Positions 1 through 10,773 of a stretch of 64,000 nucleotides of DNA are shown one piece after another. The position numbers and the translations under genes are program-made. The DNA comes from Apostichopus japonicus. Taxonomy: Eukaryota > Echinodermata > Holothuroidea > Aspidochirotida > Stichopodidae. The stretch covers positions 20,062,999 through 20,126,998 of the forward strand of contig NC_092565.1 in NCBI RefSeq assembly GCF_037975245.1, in the 5' to 3' direction. How positions within the stretch are numbered: the first letter of the stretch is position 1; each line of letters begins with the position of its first letter. The notes beneath the pieces were generated by a model, which worked only from the letters and a program-made list of their open reading frames with translations, was not told where the DNA came from and did no database searches.

Positions 1-113
1 ACTTAGAGGTAATTGAAAGACACGCGAGTTCTATTTCTGAACAAAAGTTTGCAAAGAGGCCCAACAAATAGGTGCAAGGACCTTGCGAATCATGTCAATT
101 CAGTAATGGTCAA

Positions 114-303
114 CAGGTGCGGACCCAGAGGATGGGGTGTCCCCACATCACCCCTTATAAACACAACCAAGCAAATATATGCCTCAGAATGCACCATTTT
201 CACGGGCAAAAGTTTCCTTGATTCTGAGGGAAGACCCCAAAATCCCCACTTCAAAGACCCCCTGCGCCAACCACTCCTTTTAAGAACACTGGATCCGCCC
301 CTG
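114..303. mobile_element. MITE-like element in K2P intron
   Basis: About 190 bp flanked by imperfect inverted ends: CAGGTGCGGACCCAG on the left and, read on the other strand, CAGGGGCGGATCCAG on the right (13 of 15 identical). An open frame of about 100 codons covers it, but it has no recognisable protein and looks accidental. TCAA abuts both ends and could be a short target duplication. The CAG-x2-GCGGATCC end is shared with sequences at 37219 and 51712. Confidence 0.5.
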
Positions 304-407
304 ATCAAACCGCGATACATTGTCTGCTAAGTTACATTAAATATTTTCATACTGAATTTGCCTCATTTTGGCTTTCTTTGACATTTTTTTTTTTTTTTGC
401 TCTTTAG

Positions 408-1177
408 GATATGGTGATCTGGTACCATCCACCACAACCGGCCAGGTTGTGGTCATCCTGTACAGCTGTGTCGGCGTACCGTTCTCTTTTCTCCTCTTCG
501 CCGTCATAGGTGGACTCCTAGCCCGACTCGCCTCTCGAATCGCCGTCTTCGTTCGTAAGTCACTATGCAGGATGAAACGTAGTAAATCGAAGCCGGCGGT
601 GGCTGGGAGCGTCAGGAACGGTAACGTCTACCCAGATCTCAGTCAAGAGACGGGACTAGACAATGATGTCTTCGAAGAAGGAGAGGGAGTTAGTGATAGG
701 GCAATCCAGTTACGAGACTTGAATCCCGCTGGTCAGAATGACCGGAAGAAGACCAATGGAGCACCGAGAACTCTCCAGAAACAACAGAGCATCTTTGTGA
801 ACATTTCGGAAGAAGATGACGCCGGGGATGTGCCTTTCGTAGTCGTCATTTTATTGATGGTGAGTTATTTGTGCGTCGGAGCCGTCAGTTTCTCTATAGC
901 GGAACAATGGAACTATTTTGAAGCGTTTTATTTTACATTTATTACCTTAACCACCATTGGATTTGGTGACTATGTACCGACACATCACTTTGAAAACAAC
1001 ACACACTTCCCGTGTTTATTGTACACGTTGGTCGGTCTGTGTTACATATCGATGTGTGTTTCTCTACTTCAAACGAGATTCGTCAAAGTCGTTACATTTC
1101 TTGGGAAAAAAATGAGTTCAGAAGAGAACGTCGAAAAGAACGTTGAAAGGAACGGTAGAGAGACTGAAACAGCTTAA
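408..1177 (+). CDS. Two-pore-domain potassium channel (K2P; KCNK18/TWK-like), last coding exon, partial
   Basis: Partial K2P channel conducting background K+ at the plasma membrane. A pyrimidine-rich acceptor (TTTGCTCTTTAG) ends at 407. The exon opens inside a split Gly codon and reads GYGDLVPSTTTGQ, the selectivity filter of pore loop 1. It continues through M2 (VVVILYSCVGVPF), a hydrophilic cytosolic loop of about 90 residues, M3 (VPFVVVILLMVSYL), pore loop 2 with TTIGFGDYVP, and M4 (LVGLCYISMCVSLLQ), then a short charged tail. It codes for about 256 residues; M1, the extracellular cap and the start of pore loop 1 must lie left of the window. The ISMC-x4-Q end of M4 and the long M2-M3 loop recall invertebrate TWK and vertebrate TRESK channels rather than TASK or TREK, but the subfamily is uncertain. 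GYGD in the first filter, where many vertebrate K2Ps have GYGN or GYGH, is notable. K2P identity is near certain. Confidence 0.93.
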
Positions 1178-2111
1178 CGACCCATGGTGTGCATTAGTAC
1201 CAGTTCCACGAAAGTTTTTTGTGTGTGTATGTGTGTTAATGCTGCAGTTTTACAGTGGTAGCATTACAACTAGAATCTCAAACAGAAGTGCAACTCACTG
1301 ATTTTTGCTCTCATATTCTAGGTTTATCTATTTATTTATTTTATTTTTTTATTTGTTTTCAGCTCTTACATTATCTACTGTAATTGGTCTTCCCACAATG
1401 ATTAATATGTTCGTAGCCGTATCCTCAATATATTTGCACACTTTTACCCTAAATCTTGAGAGAAATGTCAACTTTTACTTACTGGGGTCGTTTTCGTAAA
1501 CGTTCCACCCAAAAAGACAAAATTGAACAGGTGGACCCGATTTTGACACCAAATTTATTTTCGATATTGTTCTCGAACATCCAACTGCCAATAACAGCCA
1601 GACTTTGTTTGGCAAATTTAAAAACGAAAAATGCATGTCATCACATCCTGATACTGTAGATGTGACCTGTTTATGCTATGTCACCTTAACCCAGTCTGTA
1701 TACTTTACTCATAGTGTGCAAATATAGAAACCTTTTCGTCTTGACAAAACCTTGACAAATGTTTCAGTTTCCTTGTTGTATTTTGAGCTAACTATGTTGG
1801 ATACAACCCATCAACTGAACAGATTTTATTGGTGAACCTTTTGTATACTAAACTTCCAATCATATGACCCGTTTCTGGAGGTGCTTCCAAAGCTTGGTGC
1901 CTTCTTTTAATTATTTTAATTATATTGTATAAAGTGGGATCTCCCGATGACACGTTGCTATAGTGAACTGTTTTACACATTACAGTTAAATATGAGTAAT
2001 ATGGCTCCCGAATATGTTTAAAAAAAAGACTGGTAAAAGGCTTTGAGTGTTTATGACTTTTCTGTCAGTTTTACAGTGCTTCTCTCTGTGAAGTTTGTTT
2101 CACAGAATAAA
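1178..2111 (+). other. Probable 3' UTR of the K2P channel
   Basis: Noncoding DNA follows the TAA stop. An AATAAA hexamer at 2106-2111, running into a short A tract, is the best visible polyadenylation signal. The end point is inferred from that hexamer only; the transcript may end earlier or later. Confidence 0.4.
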
Positions 2112-3160
2112 AAAAAAACTCGTAAATTGTCTAAATTTGATCCTCATTTGCGTCTAGGAAATAGAATTTACGAATCTGAACCTTCAATGTATAGATGACT
2201 CTATTTTGGAGGAATCTCGTACCATCAATATACCAGTGTATTAAATGGTGTAATACTAAAGACCTTGAGAGTAAAGAAGGATTTTTTATATTTTCTTTAT
2301 ATGACCTGAATGTCCTATGCATGCAATTTAACTGGTGCTTGTTTAAATATATCTGCCTAAACAAATAGATGTAGGCCTATATTACGCCTGGAGAAAATAT
2401 GGGACACTCATTTTATTACTTTGCTTTCATGCATAAAGAGGTATAACTTGGATTTCGTTTCAAGTTTATAGATTGTTTTGAGTTGAATTTCCTGGTTGTG
2501 TGTTTAATATTACGAGGCTGAAAGGTACAGTGAGTCTGAAGGAGTTCATTATAACATAGATACTTGGAAAAACAAGGAATTAAGACATTTCTGCCAGGTA
2601 GAGCATATTACTATACACTTCATGTAGGCATTTCATATTTATTCTACATCCGCAAAGGAAAGAGGGGTCTGAAATTTCATATGTGTTTTTCTTTAGTATA
2701 CTCATAGACTGAGTTTATATCGATACAGTAGAATTGAATTGTGTGTATTGAAAAAACAAACAGTGTATTGAAAAAACAAACACACTGGTTGGTTATTTCT
2801 GGAAAAGGTATAATTTACTTATTTAAGGTAAAATTCTGGTTTGAAGTATGAAACCCGAAATAATGTATGTGTCCGGGATGGAAACCTTTCTCAGAAATCA
2901 TACTTAACAAAAATGGTAGGGATTAAATATTTTTCTTGAAACTGCGAGACAATATCGAAAGAACAAAATAAATAAGAATTTGAAGGAAGAATATTGATTA
3001 TGCAAATATTTTGAGAATATGAATTTGAATTTGGAATATGAATTAATCTAATGCTTTGGCGCAGCATATAGCAATAGCAAGTTACGTCGAGTCAGAACTT
3101 ATAACAGTACTATGTCCGAATGCTTCAAAAGAGAAACAGTGTCATCGAGTGCAAGAGGTC

Positions 3161-3192
<32 letters not shown>

Positions 3193-6100
3193 TCAGGACA
3201 TTCACCTTTAAAAACATAATGTCTGACATGCCCCTTTAATACAAAACGCCATGGTTTTGCTTATCGCTCCTATTTTTTATATATATATATTTTTTTTTTA
3301 ACTTCTGAGCTGGAAAGTAATTTAAACATAGTCATACAAACAATGGTGTCGCTGAAATATAAATTCGAAACATCATTTGTCCTTGACAATTTTGAAAGTA
3401 TTGTTAGCGTGATAATTCAGCCTTGAAAAGTATATACTTTCCCATAGCCTTTTGTGTTGCTTTATAGAATAGCTGGCTGCAATTGGTATCTGAGTGCTAG
3501 ACTTGGGTATCGTCCTGCCACTTTGCAATGCTTTATGAGCATTACATATTTTAAGGGCGTCCCTGAAAAAGCTTAGCGTTTTATCCAAAGGTAAAACGTG
3601 GTTGACTGATAACATTTAATTTTTAAAAAGAAATTTCTTTTATACACTTCTGTTTGATTGGAGAGGAGCAAAAAACTTGAAAACATGTTTGAAACGAAAG
3701 AAATATAATGAATGTAATAAATGATATTGTTGCAGAACACATCGCTGAATCACTCATTCGTAAAATATCACATGCAGTCGATAAGTTTTGTATGGAAAAA
3801 AGGAACTTCCAGTTAACATTTGTGACGTCATAGATGCTCATTGACGCAACTACTTTTTTTTCCACAAAAATTTACTTACTTTACTTTTCCAATTCATACT
3901 TGGGAGTCATTCCATTCTCAATAAATCACACTTCAGGGATATAAATTGTATATTTCACATTCCCTTTTAGTAAAGTTAATGCATTACAGTATAGTATATC
4001 TATTCTTAAGTCAAAACAGTAAAGTGAAACGAAAGCAAAAAAATAAATAAAACGTTGTATTTCGTCATTGTGTAGCTAAATATCGCCCCTAAACTTTGTT
4101 TGCTTCAAGTTCACTTATGGTACAAATTGAGCCAGTATCAGCCATCAAAATAAGATAAAGGGATGCATCGGAATGCAGATTTCACCAGGATTCGTAGAAT
4201 GTCTTTCATTTTCATCATCAGTCAAAAATAAAATTTATCATTGGACAATCATTTAAAATCAATAACAAGCCAGTGGTTATGTGTGTTTCGTTTTTATGTT
4301 ATTCATGAAGCGAGGATTTCATATAGACCTAATAATAACAATTCATGCATGTCATCATTATAGGGCTTATTGATGCTCGGTTACAATATTTGTTTCCACA
4401 AGAGCATCCTTCATCATAATTGCTTTTTCATTTTTTTTCTTTCTTTTTTGCATAGTAAGCTAAAGTGATTTCAGTATCGACAATTTTGAATGCGAACAAA
4501 TTGTATAGAGTTGTCGGCCTGTAGTGCATGTAGAATGTTTTACCTTTTACCTTGTAGCACGCGGCTTTACGGAAAAACGTGTTTTCGTTTTAAATTAAAA
4601 GTCTTAAATTCAGGAAACGAATGTTTGCTGAAAATAAACTCCCAGGTTTCTACTTTTCGTAAGGTAATATTTTTGAAGGAAGTGTGTGATTGAAATGTAA
4701 ATGTTCCTTGTTTTAGATATTCCTGACTAAATACATCATTTTCACTGTAACAGCATCTTTTAAAGTGCCATCTCTTATACATTGGTTCCCTTTTATATTT
4801 TTATACGAAATACAATGTGTCTCTTATTCTACATTTCCAATAACCTATTCCAATTTGGCATATGATGTGTGTATAGTGTGTTCATGCATATATGCTTGGG
4901 TTCTTCCATTTTCTAAATAATATTAAAGCAAATTATAGTAAATAATAATAATAATAATGTACTATATTTTGAAGGGGGTGCATGCACATCACTTTTATCT
5001 AACGCTTCTTTGCAACGTACAGCTTTTCTTGGCCTCCTGATGAATGCAACACTAACATGGTTTGTATAGGCGGTAAATATGGACACATACGTTCTTCCAG
5101 GTATCTCGTGATGCTGTTTAATAATAAACGACGAGCAATTTTGTCCAATATATATATTTTGTGTATTTAGCACACAGTTCCATTGTAGGTCTATCCATTT
5201 TATTTTGAAAACAATAACTTTACACAAGGGTATAAGTAGTTATACATAAGGGGTTTTCTGTCGATGTGCAGTTTGGATATTCTGAATAATTTTCTCGGAA
5301 AGTTGTCAATATTTTTACAAAAACTTATTTTAGAAAGGTGATATTCTCATAAGTTTGCTTATGATTTCGACGCGTTTCTATTTATTGAAAGCGTTTGTAT
5401 TCTTTGCAATTTAATTTTTCAAAATTAAAAATATAAAGACCAACAACCTGTCTTGACTAACAGAAGTCTATAAGTAAGGATCTCCTTCATGTGGTTTGAA
5501 AATAGGGTCGTGATTGTGGGGTTTTTCATGACCCCTCCTCCTTTAAATAAAGCAAGTAACGTCGTGGTGGGGGAGAGGGGAGGATGGCTTGTGATGTCAC
5601 CATCCCTTCTTTACAAACCTCTTTACCTTCATCACCACATGAGCCCCAAACGACATGAATGTTTAGTCAAATCGTCAGGATGATCGAGCAATTTAGCGAG
5701 GGGGGGGGGTGGTGTTGTTGGTGGGGAGAAAACACGAGTTGGAATGTCACTTTTTACCCCTGGATGGGTAAAGGGAGCGAAGTAAGGGACAGGGTACAGG
5801 GGGAAGAATAAGAGGGGCACCTGGTTTAGCGAACGTCACTGCTCCATTGACATTTTAATATTCTGTACTCAAACAGCAGAATGGTTTGTATTGTATTTAT
5901 TTTATGACCATTGGTTGAATAAGTTATATTTATCTTTAAGTAGTCAAGTTATACAACGGGAATAGAGGGACGAGGACAGGCGGGAAATAACAGGAAAGTG
6001 GGGTGGGGGGGGGGGCACCTGGTTGATATTTTCCCTGTATTCAACAACATAATGTTTTGTATTTTATTAAGTTTTGAATATTGAATATTGGTTGAATAAG

Positions 6101-7936
6101 TTTTATCGATCTTCTTTTAAATAGTCACGTTATACCAACGACAATATGTTTTTTGTATTAAGTTTATGAACATTGGTTGAATTAGTTTTTATCTCTCTCC
6201 ACCTCTCTCTCTCTCTGAAATGGTCACGTTGTACAACGAGAATAGAACTGTGAGTCATAGTCTGTGACAACATGACCGTTTAATTAAGCTTTATAATGAG
6301 CTATGAAGTTAAACAGGAGTGACCATTATATAATGATGAGATTGTATTCCCCAATCAACTTTGTTGTGCAGTGACATGGGCTGAACAAATATATGCTGCT
6401 ACGTTAACTTGCGCATGCGTTATTTTCCAATCATTGTTGATGCTGGATTGATGGGATTTTATGGTAGAAATTGGTCTTGTTTGTGAAGGATATCAACGGA
6501 AAATATGCAATTTTTTTTTGGTCATAGAAATGAATTTTCCTTTGGATATAACCTGAAACTTATACTTGACTGTGGATTGTAAGGTGTCTCAGTGTCTGAC
6601 GTCATAACTATTCACAATCTTCAAAAGTATCGCAGCCACTACCCTACACTATCCTCTCATACTATGCTTCAAAACAATCGTACTGACAGTATGAACAGTT
6701 CCTAACCTTCATCTAATAGAAATATGGTATTCATACTATCAGTAGAAGTCCATTGAAGCGTGTCATGGAAGTACAGTATGCTGGAATGGTCCCAACCGGG
6801 TGAATATCGAATGGTCACATGATGTTCGATTCACTCATGAGTAAAATGACTCTCAGAACTTTTTTGTTTGTGATTTGGGTTGTTCTTTATTTTGCCTTGC
6901 ACATCACTGTATTTATGATGTGAAATTGTTTATAATTTTATTTACGTTAATGGAGAGGTTATAAATGCATGGAACATGTAAGGTTTCTAACGTAAGTAAT
7001 TATGTTGCGGTTCAGGTTTCCAGATTAAAGTATTCTTGTTAAATATTTGATATACATTTTATAACATGATGTTCCTCTTTTTCTTCTGGCCAAAGAAAAA
7101 GAAGCGTTTTAATAAAAGATGAATAAAAAAATTACATAAAAAGTTATCTTAATTCCTGTTTTGTTTGTAGTGGAATACAGTATAGTCCCCCAGTCCCTAT
7201 TACCATCCCGGTGCATGTGTATTAATATAGAGAGGGGGGGGGTGGACCCCAAGGAATATTGACAAGTCCTTAATGAGGAAACAGCGTAATTGAGTAGAGA
7301 CTCCATAATTTTGTTTCTGTTTTCCGCGTATCCATTTATTGCAACCGACATATTTTCCGAACTCATATTTGCAAACATAATATATTGATGTTTTGCACAT
7401 GTTTTGTGTGTGTGTGCGGATGGGTGTTTGTGTGTATGTGAACTTCTGAACATAGGTCATTGTCTCACATATTAGTTGTCCTTTTCTTGCACTGGTACCT
7501 GTGTTGATATGCCAGAACAAAACTGAAGTATTCCCAACATAGAAAACAGTATCAGCCAACACCCCTCCAACCCCCCCCCCCCTCCCTCCCAGGAAGTCCA
7601 TACAAGATTATGCTGGACTAAATAGAGGACAGCATAACAAATTAAAAGTATTGTAATTGTGTGGCAACTGCCTGGTCCCAATGTGAGCTTAAACACTTGT
7701 CCACCCCCCCCCCTTTTTTTCTTACAGCTTCCGATTACATGATACAAATCAAACTGTCGGTTTGTGACGGTTGCGGATGAAAGGTGGGCCAGAGGAATAA
7801 CTCAGCATTTGAGAGTGTGCTGTGAAGTGTGTAGACAGTACCATAATGTTGAATACGAGCAGTTCTTTACACGCAAACCAAACTGTACGGTATTTAGTAT
7901 TTCTATACGCTTCCATAAGGTTTAACTCAGCACAGC
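2112..7936. other. Intergenic region, no gene seen
   Basis: No coding exon, RNA gene or protein-like open frame is recognisable here. It holds a 20-bp direct duplication at about 2740-2783, an AT microsatellite at 3162-3189, TCTC-rich and poly-G stretches around 5700 and 6002-6014, two exact TGACGTCA sites (3823, 6597) and one TGCGCATGCGT site (6410). It probably includes distal 3' UTR of the channel gene and upstream sequence of RNF4. Confidence 0.6.
3162..3189. repeat. (TA)n microsatellite
   Basis: About 14 uninterrupted TA dinucleotides, followed by further TA-rich sequence near 3280. Confidence 0.95.
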
Positions 7937-8495
7937 CAGTGGCGTAGCCAGCAGGGGAAGAAAGTCCCCACATAATTGTTTTGGGCGCGATGGGGAACGT
8001 TTGAAATATCAAAGGGAGCAAAAACAATTTTTTAATGATGGGGAAGGTGGATGGGGGAGCCACTAAAGAGGATGTAATGAAAGGTCTCCTAAAAATAAGT
8101 GCGTTACGGGCGCGGTTGCAGCGTCTCGCTGAGTGGCATTATATTTGTATTCACATATATGTTTTTGGCAATGTGTGATATAACCGGATGGTTTTCGACC
8201 GCCTATGTGCACACATTATTTGTTCGTTTTCCCCCAAAATTGGTAAAGTTTTTGTACCAAAAATGTAAAATTTTAGTACACAAATGTAGTTAAAAACAGG
8301 GAAATGATAGCACCATTTTGCATCTAAGCCCTTTTCGAAAAACAAAACTTTTCAAAAGCTGAGGGAGTCACCTCACCCCTCCCCTTATACCCCTCCTCCA
8401 GGACGGCGATCCACCGCTATATGGCCTGAAAATGGGGACAGAAAATTGACTTTGCACCCACACCACAAAACACACAAAACCTGACTACACCACTG
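7937..8495. mobile_element. Nonautonomous DNA transposon (559-bp inverted-repeat element)
   Basis: Starts CAGTGGCGTAGCCAGC; the right end reads CAGTGGTGTAGTCAGG on the opposite strand (13 of 16 matches). The inside has no transposase-like frame, so it would be mobilised in trans. No target-site duplication is obvious, so the superfamily is left open. CAGTGGCGTAGCCAG-type ends are seen in DNA-transposon-derived repeats of many animals (general knowledge, not checked). Confidence 0.6.
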
Positions 8496-8597
8496 TATAT
8501 AAAGATCTAGTCTGGAGCAGGCCTCTTCAGTCTTTCGTGCTGAAGTCAATCATAACTGTCATAGTAAATCTAAATTGTAAACGTCAAATTTTGCATT

Positions 8598-8955
8598 CTG
8601 AGACATAAAGTTGGGTTTATACAAATAGCTCTAAACGCTAGATTGTGTTAATAAACAATAATAATAAATGAAATTCCGTAGCCTGATTGAGGTAGTGACA
8701 TGAATCTTTACGGGAGGGCCAGGTGTGAATGAAGTAGTCTGTAAAGGAGGCGGTGCAGTCGTGGGGTCATTGAATCCAATTGCCGTGTATGGAAGGGTCA
8801 AATGGTGTATTCTGAGGCATATTTAGACTACGATATAGATTTTTGAAGTAGCTTTAAACGGAAGGTTGTACTTATAAATAATAGAAAATTCAAAATTTCT
8901 CCGACTGATTAAGGTAGGGACCTGAATCTTTATGGGAGGGCCTGAGGCGAATGAT
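8598..8955. repeat. Diverged direct duplication (two copies of about 140 bp)
   Basis: The segments at about 8598-8735 and 8808-8955 align imperfectly. Both run from a GAG(A/G)CATA start through TAGCT-TAAACG, an AT-rich middle, then CTGATT(G/A)AGGTAG and GAATCTTTA(C/T)GGGAGGGCC. No coding potential is shared. The pair looks like an old tandem duplication or two copies of one repeat. Confidence 0.6.
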
Positions 8956-9477
8956 GGATATATAATGAAAATTCCAGATGTCAACAAAATTTCTGGTCTC
9001 AAGAAACAAATTTGTTTGGAGGGGACGTAATTACGTGACCTCTCATTATCTTTGGAAATCGGCAGCAGCAGTTATGTGGTGTTTTGTTTTACTGACCAAA
9101 CATTTTTTGTTTTGTAAATGTTAGGACCAGGCACTCATTATACAGTTCTGATTTGAACTTATGAAAGTGATGGCGACATTCCAATTAGGAGTTACTTATG
9201 TCATCCCTGCTTTCTGTTTACAATCTTTGGTTACACACTTGTATGTCTAGCTAGCTATATATAAACTGTATTCTACGGTCAAAACAACGGTCTAGAACTC
9301 TCAGACGGCAGTGAGAATTAACTGCTCAGATTACACATTGCTGCAAGCAATAAAGTGCTAGAAAAACCGGCTCACACCCGGAATTGAACAGTGTTTCAAG
9401 ATATTAATTAAACGGAGTTGATTTCTTTTTCGTATTAGACAAAGGTGCGTTATGTCTTAAAAATTGTACAATAGTAC

Positions 9478-9660
9478 TAGCACAGCCCGGCCTAACTTAG
9501 GCTAGGCTACAGTAGGCTAGGCCCAGACGCCATAGTAATGTAGGCGAGGATAGAGTTCCTTTATACTCTCTATAATATGAAGGAACTCTAGGCTAGGCCT
9601 GCAGGTTAGGCAGGCTAGGCCTAGACCGTTGACATATAGCCTAACCTACATATACAAATA
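9478..9660. repeat. GGCTAGGCCTAG-rich tract with an 11-bp hairpin
   Basis: Repeated GGCTAGG/CCTAGGCC motifs surround a perfect inverted repeat, TAGAGTTCCTT at 9551-9561 and its complement at 9580-9590, with an 18-base loop. Similar TAGGCCTAGCC motifs recur near 10540. Confidence 0.6.
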
Positions 9661-10678
9661 TGCTACATTAACCGTTAGCCGGGCAAGGTTAGAATAACCT
9701 TCACATTCATTTACGTAAGTACTGATGTTGTTAATCCCATAGTGTGACTTAACTGTTTACTGTTATTGTTACTGTTACTTGTGTTAGACTAGGCCTAAGC
9801 TTGGCTGTTAATAAGCTAGCCTAGATCTCACTTTCGGCTTAACGTAGTAACAGTCTAATGTTACCTAGAGGTCTTTGCATACCACATTCCACAAGTAAGG
9901 GCATAACATAGAGACATACTCTGGTTCTTTCCAGCCATCACAGCAAAAGGTAGGGATATTAGCCAGGTGAATAGCTTGACTGCCAGTTACATGTCATAAG
10001 CCTAACCAATCTTCAGTTTAATACTAATAGCTGATATTGTACAATTTGTAATGTGAAAGCTACCACAATCATATTCCATTCTTCCACTGAATGTGTGCAA
10101 CCTAAGGCTATATTAATGAAGGTTTTACATCTACATTCTCTGCCATGTGCTTCAAAGGCTCCTCCTAAAAAATGTCCATTATTTAACAAATTATTCATGA
10201 TGTAGGCTAAAAGAAAATGGTTGTTCATCAAGCAAATGCAATATTCAAGTAAGGAAACAGCTTTCAAATAGTATACCAATTTAGGTAAACAAAATTAGAA
10301 CTCAAATTTTGCCAGAAGAAAAGCGCACAACATTGATTAAACCATAGACAGTGGGTGATCCCTGTTAAAACTGTAAGAGTCTTCAGGTCTGATGACATAT
10401 ATCCTGAAATTTTAAAATGTATTGAGAGAAAGAATATATGTTGAAATTCCAGCCACTCACAGAATATGTCTGGATAGCATTGATTAGCTCTTCCATTTGG
10501 GCACAGTAGTTAGATTTTTTGTGCAGTATAGACCAACTCTGAGGCTAGGCCTAGCCTATACAGTTTGAGCCTTAAATATACTTGAATATATTTATTGCCA
10601 GATTAATGAAATATAAACGAATTAAGATCCTGTGACTTCTCGAAGCATTTACCTATCTGCGTTTATTTCTCTCTGCAG

Positions 10679-10773
10679 GCGAAGAAATTGTCACAAATTG
10701 CCAACATTTAGAGACCAGTTGAGATTGATATCCACATCTCAGATTTTAAAGGTCACCAATGGATCCAGACAGG
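10679..10773 (+). CDS. rnf4: RNF4 exon with 5' UTR and start codon
   Basis: Acceptor TTTATTTCTCTCTGCAG ends at 10678 and donor AGG|GTAAAT begins at 10774. The ATG is at 10759-10761 and codes MDPDR, leaving phase 0. The first 80 bases are 5' UTR; at least one more upstream noncoding exon is implied by the acceptor. Confidence 0.85.

Larger units (their letters stand above)
8500..10678. other. Region upstream of RNF4, no coding gene seen
   Basis: Contains the diverged duplication and the CTAG-rich tract, and a TATATATAAA-like stretch at about 9247-9256. RNF4 transcription must start somewhere upstream of the 5' UTR exon at 10679, but I could not place a first exon or promoter with confidence. 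Confidence 0.4.

Noticed and set aside
13-330. Open frame of about 105 codons at the left edge
   Set aside because: It covers an inverted-repeat element inside the K2P intron, and a similar frame exists on the other strand; no family resemblance.
7200-8063. Several overlapping minus-strand frames of 90-130 codons
   Set aside because: They run through poly-G/C and GT-rich simple sequence and a transposon end, with no domain or conserved motif.
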